Assembly: GCA_021030905.1 (NCBI GenBank)
Contig: JAGFMI010000010.1
Location: forward strand, 62,001 to 126,000
Length of the DNA: 64,000 nt
From: Pyrenula massariospora
Taxonomy: Eukaryota; Ascomycota; Eurotiomycetes; Pyrenulales; Pyrenulaceae
Direction: 5' to 3'
The notes beneath the pieces are model-generated. The model was given only the letters and a program-made list of their open reading frames with translations, did no database searches and was not told the origin of the DNA. Position 1 is the first letter of the stretch. The number at the start of each line of letters is the position of its first letter. A program made the position numbers and the translations under genes. Of this stretch, positions 45,027 to 57,245 are shown in pieces.

Positions 45027-45643
45027 AACCACGCTGCAGGCGATGGGGCTAGTTGAGAATGCGGGCTCAGGGAACAGGGACTGGGCACAAATACGTCGCT
45101 TTGGATTAGGAGAAGTACATACGTCTATCACCAGCCTAGTCTAGTGAGCTACCACACATTGGTCTACAGGACAAATTCTACTTATCGGCTGTTGCAGTTA
45201 GAGCTTTGCACGTGGGTTGACGGGGGGGAACCAATTCACCACAGATCTTAGGACAGTAATTTGTTAATGGGTTTTTTAGATTTCTTAATCTTTCCACTAT
45301 TTCAGACATTGATGTTATAGGATGCATGTATCGCTCTATTCGTACAACAACTCCTCGCTCTTAATGGCATGACCATGACGGTCTACATGTCTATGCTTTT
45401 GCTCTCAAATGCCTCGTGTGATATGGTATCCGAAATCCGCTTCCAGAAACTCCGCCAGGAATGCTCGCTGAATGCAAGTCGAAAGCTGCCAAACCCCGTT
45501 CCAACCCATGCTTATGAAATTCCGGAAACGCCAAAACCGCATGCTATGCAAAAAGTCCTACCGAAAATAAGATCTTACGAGATGGAGTCTCGGAGATGTA
45601 GAAGAAAAAAAGTAAACGATCGAATGTGCTAAAAAGCTCGCAC
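45027..45643. other. Intergenic, tail-to-tail
   Basis: About 0.6 kb between the aldolase (+) and the Ca2+ pump (-). Nothing further seen. Confidence 0.35.
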
Positions 45644-48600
45644 TCAGTTTGGCGCAGTTAACGTGATCGGCGGGGGGCTGGTCGGGCTCGCACCAACAGT
45701 CTCCTTCCTATCAGCAACGGTGGTCATCGGCAGCGCCGACTCCTCGTCGCTCCTCTGCTCTGCACCATCGTTCTTCTTCAGCACCCGTCTCATCACCCTT
45801 TTTGTTGGACCCATGACAGCTCTCCAAGCCGCCGTGAACGGAGCCCAGACGAAGCCGAGTGCCTTACGAATAGGCCGCAAGACCACGGTGAATGCGTTGA
45901 CTGTGCCATGAAAGATGAAGCCGAATTTGTCGTCCGGGAGGAGGCGTAATAGAACGGCCCACAAGAGACAAGGTAGTGCGGTGAGAACACTGACAGCCCA
46001 CTGCGCGCCATTAATCTTGGTGATACCAAAGGCTCGACCTCCAATGAAAACAATCATAATCTGCCCGCCGACCATGATCGCGTTGATCCCTAAGAACCAG
46101 ACATTACGATGCACACCCTCGAAGATGTTTAGTTTGTTGTCAAGACGGCGAGAATTGAGCTCGTTGAAGACTTGCATCCACACAAATGCGTTAAAAACGA
46201 CGGTGTTGAGCTCATCGTGAGTCCAGGATGGGAAGATTCGCTCGCCTGCGAAGAAGAGAATAAAGGTCACAGCCAGCTGGTAAGCCGCTTGCCCTGTTAT
46301 CATTTTCCACATATTTGTGGTGATCAGCGGCGCGGATTTTGGTTGTGGGGGGCGGTCAAGGATCGCTTTTGTCGGGGCATCGGTAGCAAGAGCGAGGGCA
46401 GCGAGGGTATCCATGATAAGGTTCACCCAGAGCAGCTGCACGGCGGTGAGAACGGACTCATTATTGCCGTTTGCAACGGCTGAGACGAAGGTTAGGATCA
46501 CGGCAGTAATGTTGACGGTGATTTGGAATTGGAGGAATTTCTTGACAGCATCATTGACAGCACGGCCCCACATAAGCGCGGTGATGGTGCTGGAGAAGTT
46601 GTCATCGAGCAGTATAATAGATGAAGCTTCTTTTGCGACTTCAGTCCCGGCAATACCCATAGAGAAGCCGACGTCTGCCATCTTGAGGGCCGGGCCGTCG
46701 TTTGTGCCGTCGCCAGTAACTGCTACTGTTTCGCCAAGGTGTTTGAGACGTTGTACCAGGATGCGCTTATCCTCCGGACTAGAGCGGGCAAGGACACGGA
46801 GGCTAGGGAGAACTTGATCCATGGCTTCATCAGAGAGTTGGCGAAATTTAGGGCCTTCCATGACGACGGCGCCTTCGGTCATGATACCGCAGTCGGTGGC
46901 GATTGCTTGGGCAGTCGTGACATTGTCTCCTGTGACCATTCGGACTACGACGCCAGATCGTTGGCATTGAGCCACAGCTTCGACGACACCTTCTCGGAGA
47001 GGATCGTGGATACCCACAACGCCAATCCAGGTCATATCACAGGCGACGGATTCAAATTCAGCAGAAGTCTTGTCTTCTTCAAGGACCTGTGCGCCATTCG
47101 GAGGCCATTGCTCGTAATCTTTGTAGAGAATGCCGATCGTGCGAAGAGAATGTTGAGCATAACCGTCAATTATAGCCGAGACTTTCCTTTTCTGAACATC
47201 ACCTAATTCCTCGGTCTCGATGTCATATCCATTGAGATTGCAGATTGTTGAAGTCGTACGATTTAGCATTAGCTCTGCAGCACCCTTCACAAACAATCGA
47301 TACGCCCCAGAATTGAGTCGGATAACAGCGCCCATACATTTTCTAGCAGAATCGAAGGGGAAGAGCTGGACGATCTCGGAATTGGCCCGCTCCTCGGCAA
47401 GGTCAACAAGTCCTAGCTGCTCCTTAGCAAGGACTAACATGGCCGTTTCGGTCTTCGAGCCGATGAAGGTATGTTGTCCATTTTCTTCGCCTTCAAAAGC
47501 AGTGCTATTGAGGGTCATCGATTTGCGGAAAAGCTCTCGAATCGCCTTTGGTAGCTGATCAAACATAGCAGAGAAGGTTAGGACTTGTCGATCCTCGCGC
47601 GTGCTAGAGCCGGGAGCGTGTGCGAACTTGCCATTCGTGCCTAGAGTACCTGCGACCACTGTCATCTTATTCTGCGTAAGTGTACCGGTTTTATCAGAGC
47701 AGATTGTCGTTGCATTGCCCATGGTTTCACATGCTCGCAGAACTCGAACGAGGTTGTTCTCCTTCAACATCCGAGTAGTGGCGAATGCCAGAGCAAGTGT
47801 GACAGCCAATGGCAGACCTTCAGGAACTGCAACAACAATGACGGTGATAGCCACAATCAAGATATCAAGAAATTCCTGTCCCTTGACGGCGGGCGTGTGC
47901 TTGTTGCCGGAAAGCTGAGCAAGGAATCGGATGAGCAAGACGAAAAACAACAATAGAGCAGCGCTGCTTCCAAGACCACCAATCCAATTGGCTAAGCGTC
48001 CAAGCTTGACCTGCAGCGGAGTATCTTCATCCTCGGTTTGCAAGCTCATCAGGATCTTGCCGTAAGAACTGTTAGTGCCCACGCTGGTTACAAGGTAGGT
48101 TCCAACACCTTCAAGAACCTTGCTTCCTGAAAGGATGAAAGGGTCGAGTTTCCTTGAAGCGGTGCCATCGATGATTTGCTGCCAAACATCCTGTCCACCA
48201 GTTTTCTTCATCTGGTCTGATTCGCCAGTCGCAGAAGATTCGTCACATTTCACACCGTGGCCGGAAATAAAAATGCCGTCTGCTGGCACAGCGTCGCCAG
48301 GTTCGAGGTGAAGTACGTCCCCAACCGTAACGTCGTGAACAGAGATTTGTATCGATTTTCCGGACCGAATTGCTTTGACCTCGCGGTCGTCTTTCCTCTT
48401 ATTTAATTTGATGAACTGTCTTTCTTTCTGCCAGTCGTTGGCAGCGCCGACGGACACGACAATGAGAACGGCAACACAAATTGCAACACCTTCCACCCAG
48501 TCGACACTGCTCGTCCCTGCTACAGCTTCGTAGATTCCTAAGCTCAGACTGATGACGGCGGCGATGGTTAGTAGTATGAGAATCTTGTCGTTATACGCCT

Positions 48601-49333
48601 TCCATATCAAAACCCATATGCTTGGCGCCTTCCGCTCAGGAAGTCTATTGTCTCGATACACTCGTAATCTATCCGCGAATTGTCCTGGTATCTCACGTCC
48701 TGTGACTTGGGTATCTTGCCGAACCACAGCCGTGCTCTCTGCGAATTTCTCGGGTTGCAGTGTGGTGGCCTCTTCGAAAGAAATTCGTCCATCCAAACGG
48801 GTCTCATCGACCGAAAGACCTGCGGCGATATCTGTGCGTAGCCCCTTCTCCAATCCGGAAAGCCCGCCCAAAGCCTTGAACGCGGCCAAAGACTTTGGGT
48901 TTAATAATTTGTTCAGCAGTCCCGGCGTAAAGGCGAAGGGATTGTCTTCCACATGAAAGTCTTTCTCGTTTCCCTTGTCCGGTCTCAATACTTCGTCATC
49001 ATCAAACTCCGACTTCCCTACGGCGGTGTTGACCGAACTAGATCGAGTTCGGAGAGAGAAGTCTGAGGAATGGAAGGAACCAGACCTCGACCGTAATGTC
49101 TCGCCATCCAACGATTTACCGCTTGGCGAGGATGGTAGTCGGGGAGTGAGAAGAGTGCCATCGCTATTCGGTGATACAGGAGTTGTGTTTGAGTCTTGAG
49201 GTAATGTCGGCGATCTTGGTCGTTGCTGCACATCATGATTAGCATCGCTAGGATAGGGACCTGCGGGCCGTCGCACAGTTGTGTCTATCGAGATTATTGG
49301 TGGCACCGACAGCGAATTGCCCGCCATTCTCAT
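45644..49333 (-). CDS. PMC1: P-type Ca2+-ATPase, PMC1/PMCA type (P2B), 1229 aa
   Basis: One uninterrupted exon; two Met codons at residues 1 and 3 are both possible starts. Layout: a disordered N-terminus of about 150 residues; TM1-2; the actuator loop with PADGIF and TGESDQMKK; TM4 with VPEGLPLAVTLALAF; the phosphorylated Asp547 in CSDKTGTLTQNKM; the nucleotide domain; the hinge TGDGTNDGPALKMADVGFSMG; and six C-terminal TM segments with FQITVNITAVILTF and WVNLIMDTLAALALATDAP (TM6 Ca2+-site Asn and Asp). All catalytic motifs are intact. PMC1-type pumps load Ca2+ into the fungal vacuole using ATP and are usually induced through calcineurin/Crz1. The short C-terminal tail lacks an obvious calmodulin site, as in other fungal PMC1s. 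Confidence 0.95.
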   Translation of the reverse strand: MRMAGNSLSVPPIISIDTTVRRPAGPYPSDANHDVQQRPRSPTLPQDSNTTPVSPNSDGTLLTPRLPSSPSGKSLDGETLRSRSGSFHSSDFSLRTRSSSVNTAVGKSEFDDDEVLRPDKGNEKDFHVEDNPFAFTPGLLNKLLNPKSLAAFKALGGLSGLEKGLRTDIAAGLSVDETRLDGRISFEEATTLQPEKFAESTAVVRQDTQVTGREIPGQFADRLRVYRDNRLPERKAPSIWVLIWKAYNDKILILLTIAAVISLSLGIYEAVAGTSSVDWVEGVAICVAVLIVVSVGAANDWQKERQFIKLNKRKDDREVKAIRSGKSIQISVHDVTVGDVLHLEPGDAVPADGIFISGHGVKCDESSATGESDQMKKTGGQDVWQQIIDGTASRKLDPFILSGSKVLEGVGTYLVTSVGTNSSYGKILMSLQTEDEDTPLQVKLGRLANWIGGLGSSAALLLFFVLLIRFLAQLSGNKHTPAVKGQEFLDILIVAITVIVVAVPEGLPLAVTLALAFATTRMLKENNLVRVLRACETMGNATTICSDKTGTLTQNKMTVVAGTLGTNGKFAHAPGSSTREDRQVLTFSAMFDQLPKAIRELFRKSMTLNSTAFEGEENGQHTFIGSKTETAMLVLAKEQLGLVDLAEERANSEIVQLFPFDSARKCMGAVIRLNSGAYRLFVKGAAELMLNRTTSTICNLNGYDIETEELGDVQKRKVSAIIDGYAQHSLRTIGILYKDYEQWPPNGAQVLEEDKTSAEFESVACDMTWIGVVGIHDPLREGVVEAVAQCQRSGVVVRMVTGDNVTTAQAIATDCGIMTEGAVVMEGPKFRQLSDEAMDQVLPSLRVLARSSPEDKRILVQRLKHLGETVAVTGDGTNDGPALKMADVGFSMGIAGTEVAKEASSIILLDDNFSSTITALMWGRAVNDAVKKFLQFQITVNITAVILTFVSAVANGNNESVLTAVQLLWVNLIMDTLAALALATDAPTKAILDRPPQPKSAPLITTNMWKMITGQAAYQLAVTFILFFAGERIFPSWTHDELNTVVFNAFVWMQVFNELNSRRLDNKLNIFEGVHRNVWFLGINAIMVGGQIMIVFIGGRAFGITKINGAQWAVSVLTALPCLLWAVLLRLLPDDKFGFIFHGTVNAFTVVLRPIRKALGFVWAPFTAAWRAVMGPTKRVMRRVLKKNDGAEQRSDEESALPMTTVADRKETVGASPTSPPPITLTAPN

Positions 49334-52252
49334 GACGAATGCGCCAGGAGAATTGCAGCTTCACAACAAGATGCACAAAAAATTCTGATGTGGGGAGAAA
49401 TGAACATAGAAAAGGGGACAGACGAGGCAAACGCCGTATTATCAAGGGTGACACAAGAAAACCAAGACATTAGAGAATTCGCCCTCGAAGGCTGGGGAGA
49501 GCTCCATCATCCGATAGGCGTGAATGAGGGAAGGGTAGCACTGCCTCGCGGAAAAAGCTAGGAGTTGCGGCCAAGGCAGATGGTAGGCTCGCACCAGCAG
49601 ATTTGACTCCTGAGAAGCTCGGACGTTTGAAGCGTCTCCGTCATTTCTCCATCGTGTCGCAGGAGACGCTCTCTTCCGTTTTCTGGACCCGCGCGGCATG
49701 CTTCGAAGCGAGAGTCCAGAGGTCGCAGGTTGATCCGTGAATTATCGCGAAAGAAAACTTTAGGGCGGCGGTGCAGGGGGGTCCTGACCGGGATCTGCGG
49801 GGGGCTCCACACAAGCTCCCTTTTTTTCGCCTTGGGGCAGGTTGAAATTTGTGATAAAGTCTTGCGATCAAGACTTGTTGGGCTGACGATAGGCACCATC
49901 GCTCTGCAGTCTACTCTACGGTCCTTCGAACTCTGCACCTGAAGTGGTGCCATCTCACGGGCTTCCGTCTCACCAGCTCGCGGTCACCAGCGTCCGCCAT
50001 GACGACGAGAGCAGCTCTGCGCCTCGTGCCAAGATTCCTTGCCGGCGTCTCCACACCAATCGCTGCCCGGGAAATTGGCGCATCTCAAGCAGCGTCTCCG
50101 TGTCCCTAGACTCCAAGACATTGGCACCCCTGGCATCGGATGGCAAAGGAGTCGTTCGGCTTCTAGATGCTCTTGGAAGGTAGACTTCGATTGCCGACGC
50201 AATTCTGCGAGAATCATGGAATTGTCAAAGTTTCTGGAAGCCAAGCGACGAAACGCCAGGTAGCAGCTGCCAAGAGATGTCTTGATTGGCCGCTCAGCCA
50301 CACCGAGGGTGGCTGAGAACTTGGGAGTGGCGCCACATCTTCGATGGGCTTCTGAAGTGTTGACAGAAAGTCATCTCAGCCCTTTGATCCTGAGCCTGGA
50401 AGCTCTGCAAGTCAGCTCATCTAACATAGTCGACATCTGGTCATCATTACGGCAGATCTTTCCCCATGAGTTGCACATCCTGTCAGACAGCATGTTCTTA
50501 CGACTCGCGTAATGGTTTCTGTGCATAGCCTCCTTACTTGACAAATCGTGAGCCGGCACACGCAAAGTCAAAGATTTGCCGTACTTGCCTACCTTACGCA
50601 AAGATATGTGGATGCGAGATTCCATATATGCCTTAATAGGTCCTTGGTCCTGCTGGGGTGGTAGCGGATATTCCTCTCACCGCTCTCGGAAACTGCAGGT
50701 CTTGTCGCAAGGCGAAGACGGAGTCTGACTTCGCCCGCGTCTGATAGAGGCAGTGCAGAATGGTAGTCGTCACATCTACACCACGATTATATTCTGTATA
50801 CGCCATATGCTGCGCACGCTAGTTTTGGATACCGACGAAATGCAGATTAGCAACTCGAAGATGCTGTAGATGCGGGCAAAGCACCCTTCGTAAAGACGCG
50901 AATGTATTCGAATTGCCTTTTACTTGGCCGTCAGACCCCGAGGGCCCTATGAGAGCACCACTTCGATGACCGTAGCAGGATCCTGAGCGACTGCAAATCT
51001 TCTGGCACCGAATTACTGAAAAGCAATTGATGACGATACCTTCCAAAAGCTGCCTTTCTCAGCTCCATCTCTGCGTGCAAATCGAGACTGTCGTATTGCA
51101 TCTTTCGTACCTTAGTACTTTCTGGCTCAGACGCCTGAAACCAATCTAGCCATCAGTGCAAAGCCCGCAACCTAACATCGCGAACCTAGAAATCCGTAGC
51201 CGATCCGGATCGCTTGGCGTTCCCGTGTCTTACAACTCGATCCCCTTGGGATGATGTGGATCAATGGAGCAGTGTTTCCCGAAGTGTTCGAAATGTTCAC
51301 CGAGCATGAATGTAATTACACAACTCTGAGACTCCTGAACACGATGAGCCGCAACCAAAGCTTCCTCGGAGGCTTTGTTTTGCATCGACAAGATTAACTG
51401 AAACTTCACCACCAGCAGCTTGCACCAAATTCACACCAGAGTTCTGAAGAGCGACTACTATACTCTGTCTATTTCGTGCTGGAATTACTTATTTGTGTAC
51501 AAGAGGGCTACCCAGATTAAGGCCGATTAATATGAGAATTTACGTATTGCGCGAAGAATCACTGAAATTCCAGCCTTTTGTACGAAGAGTATAGCCGAAT
51601 TCTCACATGATTTCGATTATAAATTTCCTGTGAATCCGCAAGAAGCTCACTACCGGAGCACAGAATCTTAGATGCCAGAGATTCAACCGGGATAGTTGGG
51701 AGATTAAATTCTGGAGCTTACTAGTGGTGCCTCTGTACGGTATAGAAGACTTTCAGGAATGCCATATTGTCGCGGTAAGGACGGCTCGTTGAGCTAGAGG
51801 CCAAATAGCCTTGGATAATCAAGATTCGGCTTGGTACCTACTTCTAAGTCTACGTTAACAGACAAGGTAGACTTTTTGCTAACCGAACGTTGTCGAGGTG
51901 AAATTTGTCTCCCTTTATGTATATTCAGCATCATTCACCTGAACATATATATCGCCACTTCTCACGTCAATCATGGCACGACAAGGTTTAGGCAGTAGTT
52001 TTAATCGTCATTTAGTGCTAACATGCCGATCTTCCCACGGTTCATAAACCAGTATGCAGGATTGAATGATCAAAACGTCTGCTTGTTTCTTGACTTGATG
52101 ATTTAAGCACCAAAAACACGCAAGCTGACGAACAAACAGCAGTGTACCCACTTGGCCATTATGGCCGGCCTTTTGGTGCGGTGACATGTTCGACACTCGC
52201 TCTTCTACTAATTTAAGGGGCATAGGTCAACCTAGGTACATCGATTTCAAGC
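49334..52252. other. Long intergenic region between the Ca2+ pump and the candidate cluster
   Basis: 2.9 kb; the left end is the pump promoter. Around 49944-50265 several overlapping plus-strand frames begin with basic, presequence-like peptides (for example MTTRAALRLVPRFLAG at 49999), but none continues into a recognisable domain. The rest (50.3-52.2 kb) is A+T-richer and shows no feature I can support. Confidence 0.4.
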
Positions 52253-53275
52253 CTACTGCTTAACGTCCACCGCTGAGCCATATATTGACTTCATTATTAG
52301 CTTACCGTACTCACCAACCGTAATACCGGGGTAAATGTCAAATCCGTTTGTGTTGTATTTGCCAATGTTCGGCCTGTCGCCAATAGGTGCAAGTACGGTT
52401 TCGGGGGCTGCTCTCCCGAAATATGCCATCGTTTGCCGTGCACGATCATGAGGGACTCCATCAAAGGTCACCCGATGCATGGTTGCTTTGAGCTGACCTC
52501 CACTCCAAAAGCACAAGGAGTCTCCAAGGTTGACCAAGATACAGTTCTCGATACACGGTGCCTTCACCCACTGTCCAGTTGGAGACTCAATCTCGAGCCC
52601 AGGGCTATCCTGAAAGAGCAAAGTCACCGAGTCGGAGTCTGCGTGCGGCGACATCCTCGTACCTTTAGGCTGCTCGTGTCTCGCTGGGTACATCAGCATT
52701 CTCAGCGAGTTCCCATCTCCCGCGTCCTCAGGATGAGCCCTGGCGAAGAAATTTCGATCCGGAAGATCCAGAGCTAATGCGAAGCATTGCAACAATTGGA
52801 TGACAAGCTCATAACAAGAATGCTTGAATTTTTCAAGCTTCTCAAACTTGTCTCGCCAAAATGGCGGTAATGCCTTGACGCTCTGCTGCAATTCGCCGGG
52901 TATACCTCCAAACCACATCGACATTTTGTCGTCCTTGCGGCGATCCGAGAGGGCGCCACTGTACCCCATGGATTTGCTATTGATTGGCCAAGGCGCCTTC
53001 TGGTCTTCGTCGAGGGCGAAAAACTCCTTACCCCAAGACATCATCTCTTCAATATCGTGGGAGGGGATGGGATGGCCTTTTAGGAGCAGAAACCCCCATT
53101 TTGCAGCTGCAGAGGTGATTTCCCGCGCGATAGATAGCTGATCATCCGCTTCTGAGATCTTTGAGACGTCTATTATGGGGAAATCTAAGTCATGGTCTGT
53201 TCTCAGTCTTTCCGGCGGAGGCGGGCCATTCTGCGGCTGAGGGCTGTGTCGAGCAAGATAATCCGCGTAGAACAT
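52253..53275 (-). CDS. 2-oxoglutarate/Fe(II)-dependent oxygenase (isopenicillin-N-synthase-like), 340 aa
   Basis: Single exon. The N-terminal DIOX_N-type part reads DFPIIDVSKIS and AAAKWGFLLLKGHPI. The double-stranded beta-helix core has the iron triad His211-x-Asp213 (MSPHADSDSVTLL) and His267 (ATMHRVTF), followed by Arg280 in RARQTMAYF (the Arg-x-Ser/Thr that binds 2-oxoglutarate). The family hydroxylates, desaturates or closes rings on small molecules using O2 and 2-oxoglutarate. It is the left-most gene of the candidate secondary-metabolite cluster and lies on the same strand as the P450 1.2 kb away. Its membership in the cluster is inferred from position. Primary-metabolism members of the family exist too. 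Confidence 0.9.
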   Translation of the reverse strand: MFYADYLARHSPQPQNGPPPPERLRTDHDLDFPIIDVSKISEADDQLSIAREITSAAAKWGFLLLKGHPIPSHDIEEMMSWGKEFFALDEDQKAPWPINSKSMGYSGALSDRRKDDKMSMWFGGIPGELQQSVKALPPFWRDKFEKLEKFKHSCYELVIQLLQCFALALDLPDRNFFARAHPEDAGDGNSLRMLMYPARHEQPKGTRMSPHADSDSVTLLFQDSPGLEIESPTGQWVKAPCIENCILVNLGDSLCFWSGGQLKATMHRVTFDGVPHDRARQTMAYFGRAAPETVLAPIGDRPNIGKYNTNGFDIYPGITVGEYGKLIMKSIYGSAVDVKQ

Positions 53276-54463
53276 ATTTATAGTGTTGCTGGCGCAATAT
53301 GACCCAAATCAACGTTCTGACATTCACCTAAATGATCAACCCGTCGCCTTGAGGTAGCACGAAACATGATGCGGACACGATTTCTGATATTGCTCACAAG
53401 TTGGGCTTATCGCGATATGAGAGATAAAGACCCAAAACCTGCTCTTGGCATCGACCCCAGCCCTGTCGTCGTGGGAGCCTGTTACAATCTGCAGTAGCTC
53501 AACGATAATTATTCATACGCAGTCCCATGTTGGACCGACACGAAGATAGTCAATTTGATGGTGAGACGATCATTTATGCTCACAAAGAACTATATTTCCA
53601 CCGAGAAAAAGGGAAGGCCATTTGTAAGAATCCAAGGATCCTCATCCTCCTATTGCGATAGCATTCACCATCCAGTCCCTGCAACCGAATCACCAGCCAA
53701 CTTTTGCTCTACGTGACCAACGTCGGCACACCTCATTCCATCGGCTCTAGCCTTCGAGCATCGCGTTGCCGGCCGCATTCCGTATGCGGCGTTTTGGGCT
53801 GGATGGGACCGTGAACGCCACCAAGGTTTTGCGTCAGGGGCACCGGGTGGGTACGTCGCGTTCTACGACCCAAAAGGTCGTCCCTGGGAGTCTCGTAGCC
53901 ATACGGGAGGAGTGGATCTCAAATTAAGTCCGTCCTACTGTCCTGTTGATCATTTGCTAGAGCCTGACTGACAGGTTGCGGTCGAGAGACTATCGACTGC
54001 TGTTCCACCTCTGAAAGGATCGTGAGACCTGTGGAAAGATGGCGCCGCCTGGCCCCTCGGGCCGCCCGTGGGTGTACTAGGCGCGGATCTACCCCGCTTG
54101 TGTAACTCTCTGGCGTCTTAAATCAACCTTGTAAGTCTAAGGATTCCAACGACTAAGAATTTCCCTTATCCGATTCGAACCTCGATCCTAAGCCGTGAAC
54201 ATCGACAATAGATCGCCACTCTTATACAAAACTTCTTTCCACTTTTGGGTTTGAAGGCGGGGACGCAGAATGAGGTTTGGGGCTAACAGTGACAGAGAAC
54301 GACACGAGATCCACGTGGCGGACATCGTTCCGAGATGGTGAAAGATAGGTGCATGAGAGAGAGCGGAAGTGCGTTATAGTCCGCAGACTCTTATCGGTAG
54401 AGGAAAAGAGCATCTCAAGATCATGTCTACGACGCCTTCCACTGCTGAGCAAGCGATCTACGA
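53276..54463. other. Intergenic region between oxygenase and P450 genes
   Basis: 1.2 kb. Contains the oxygenase promoter. A G+C-rich, ATG-less open stretch at about 53755-53970 (+) reads as protein-like but matches nothing I know. Confidence 0.35.
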
Positions 54464-56166
54464 TCATCGTATCCTCGCCTTCAACCTGACCATCAGCGGC
54501 ACCTTCTCCCACAAGCCATAGATCTTTTGCTTCCTCGGCCACTCTTCCTTCGCGTCCACGAGTTGCATATCGAAGTGCCAGACAAGTTTCGCCAGGAGCA
54601 GCCTCATTTCTGCTCTTGCTAGGTTCTGGCCAATGCAGTTCCTAGGACCGGTAGAGAAAGGTTGTACGACCGACCTGTTGTCCCGGCTAAATGGGCTGTC
54701 GCGACTCTTGTCTAGGTATCGCTCGGGGATGAAGCTGTCTGGATCGGCGAAGTGCGAAGGGGAGTGGTATGTGGCTAGTTGAGGAATACCGACCCATGTC
54801 CCTTCTGGCACCAAGTATCCGGATATCTGTCGAGCATCCCATTAGGAAGTCTAGACTTCGAGTTTCAAGGCTTGATCACTTACCATTCTACCTCCCTTAG
54901 TCACCACACGGTCCATCGAAGCAGGCACAGGAGGATAGATACGCAGCGACTCTTCGAGCACAGCTCTGAGGTATGGTAACGCAGACACCTTCGCAATGGT
55001 GATGTCATCGTCCGTCGGCAAGCTTCGGACCTCGTCCTGTAGCCTCTTAAAGGGCGCTGGATTGCTCAGCAAATAGAATAGTGCACCGGATAGAGCGGTC
55101 GCCGGGCTCTCGCAGCCAGCCAGGGTCACAATTGTGAAAATAGAGTCAATTTCGTCGCGCGAGACGGATCCCATATCGTTGCCGCGGATGAAGTCCGTCA
55201 TAAAGTCTGGCCGGTCAGTCTTTCTGTTGAGTCTCGCTCCCACCGCTGCTCGAGCATAGTCGAATTGCTCATGACGCTTTCGTTGAATGATAGGGCTGAC
55301 CCAGCGGGCAATCGTCGAGTCGAAGAATGGTATTCCAATAGCGCGAGCGGATACGAATAAAACTCCTTGCTTAATACCTGATTTGAAGGTGTTGACCCAA
55401 GGATGTGCCTTCTTGTTCTCTAGATTCCCAAAAGACTGACCTAGGCTTAGGTCGCTGATGATGTCAAAAGTAGCGTAAGTCAGCCATTCAACCATATCTA
55501 TACTCTTTTGTTCATCCACTGCTTCCTCGTGAAGTTGTTTGACGAGTAGATTGGCGTAGGATCTGAGTATTGCCTCCTGCTCCCGCAACGCCTGGTCCGA
55601 AAAGGAATGAGAGAGAAGTTTGCGTTGCCTCGCGTGGTCGGCATCACCGGCGCTCATCAAAGATGGGGCTCCATTGACAGGCTTCGTCCGAAGAATCTTG
55701 GGCATTTGTGGGTGTCCTTGTTTAAATGCGTAGATATCTTGCCAAGCGGTCTCGGTAGTGAAGGATAGCTCATTCGGCCTAATTCTGACGACAGGCCCAT
55801 ATCGACGATGCTGTCTAGCCACCCAATCCTGGCTACACCCTTGGAATGTCTTGATCGTTATGGGTAGAACAGAAGCTGCAGCTATCCACGGACCAGGGAA
55901 TCTAGAAAGAGGGTGGAAATAGACGAAATAAACGACTTTGCCAGCTCTGTAGACAATCCACTGTTGTCGTAAGTTTCTTTAGCAGCTAAGAAATTGCAAT
56001 AGTTTATTCATGGGGTCTTCAATTTAATAGCTTGACAAAAGAATCTAGCCCGCAAAGTGGACGATTCGAAAACATATGATAATAGGGAACGACTTACAAG
56101 TGTAAATGCAACAAGGAGCAGTCTTTGGATATCGCTGCTATCAAAGCTCAGCAGTGTGAGTACCAT
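54464..56166 (-). CDS. Cytochrome P450 monooxygenase, 502 aa
   Basis: Exons 56166-56098, 55960-54884 and 54826-54464, 503 codons. The N-terminal anchor (LLLVAFTLWIVYRAG) is split by intron 1 and runs into HPLSRFPGPW, the proline hinge. Signatures: I-helix AGCES at about residue 304, ExxR in LEESLRI at about 360-363, PERYLD, and the heme loop FSTGPRNCIGQNLA with the axial Cys at 446. It is thus complete and should be an ER-bound class II enzyme using the common NADPH reductase. It lies head-to-head with the A-T-TE synthetase, with 1.1 kb between starts. That suggests co-regulation and a role in tailoring the synthetase product. The start at 56166 is chosen because the next upstream Met adds only polar residues before the anchor. 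Confidence 0.92.
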
Positions 56167-57245
56167 GTTAATCACAAAGAGAGCACTGAGGAGGTGTCGG
56201 ACATGCAGGTTGTGATGGGGGAGACGGGAAGATATCAACTGCTCTTTCGATCAGCGGCAGAGAAGGAGATCCAGACCAGTCATCTCGCGGTTCCTTTTAT
56301 CTCGACGCTTTGCGTTACGAGCTTGTAGGACAGTATGACTTGCAAGACTTGAGAAACGGAGAGTGGCCATCCGGTTAAGGTGTGCTAAGTTCGGCCCGCT
56401 CCACTGGTCGTCTAATTGTGAGGCTCGCATATCTTTGATGATGTAACTTGGCAGCTGCCGTGCGATCCCTACTTGAACCGTCCCATTTCAAACACAGGGT
56501 GGCTTGGTAAAGAAATAGAAAATGTCTACAAGCGGATTACGAGTGCGCACGGCGTCCCGTGTGCGGGCGGAGCGCTAGGATAGCAACCTTTAGTCAGAAC
56601 AATTAGCGTGACATGGTGCCGAAAGGCGGCACGGCTGATGCACCAAAAGAGTGAATGCTCACTCACTCGCTAGTCCAATATCTACTTTTATCAACGGCAC
56701 ACAGTGGCTGCGTGGAAACCGAGCAGGCCCGATAGCATGGATCATAGACAATGGGAACCACCAACTTGAGCCGACGAAGAGTAGCCACACAGTGTTGCCG
56801 TGGTCGATTGGATGAGACTAACTAGGCTTATCTCAGGACAACACCTATGTTGGGTTGCACAAGATGCTCAGCATTCAGACCCGTCCCGCCCCTACATTTA
56901 CGAGGACGGAACCGTTCTCACGTGCATAATCATTCTTTCAAGATAGTCGGTGTCTTGCCGTTCGAGAGGTTGGAATGCCCCAGCTCTGCGCGCATTGGCA
57001 GATCTTCCTGATCGCCCTGGCAGGGGTGCTGGAATCGCTTCCTTTCGCCACTGCTATGTGAAATACTTCGCACGTAGGTTGCCTTCTCCGCTAATTCAGC
57101 TACGAAGTTAAGTAGGCTTCAAATTGTATAGGAACACTATACGCATTGTGCCTCTACAGTTAAGGGCATTGTACACTTCCTATGTCAAAAGTTTAGTAAT
57201 CGATTTGATAGACGAACGTCCCCTCCCCTCCGGTAATCTCTAGAA
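56167..57245. promoter_or_regulatory. Divergent promoter between P450 and A-T-TE synthetase
   Basis: 1.1 kb between start codons facing apart, so probably a shared control region for the candidate cluster. GGAACCGTTC at 56908-56917 resembles the palindrome GAACCGGTTC at 60745-60754 upstream of the halogenase. This is the only shared motif I noticed and may be chance. Confidence 0.5.

Noticed and set aside
46172-46817. Long plus-strand frames opposite the Ca2+-ATPase gene
   Set aside because: They mirror the codon pattern of the pump gene on the other strand and show no domain of their own.
49944-50265. Overlapping plus-strand frames beginning with presequence-like peptides (MTTRAALRLVPRFLAG and others)
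   Set aside because: All three frames are partly open, none reaches a recognisable domain, and I could not find a splice pattern that keeps one going.
53755-53970. G+C-rich open stretch reading AGRIPYAAFWAGWDRERH on the plus strand
   Set aside because: No ATG, no splice partner and no known family; kept only as a note.
54165-54200. GATTCGAACC on the plus strand, like the T-loop of a minus-strand tRNA
   Set aside because: The flanking bases do not form a five-pair T stem, and no acceptor or anticodon arm can be drawn.
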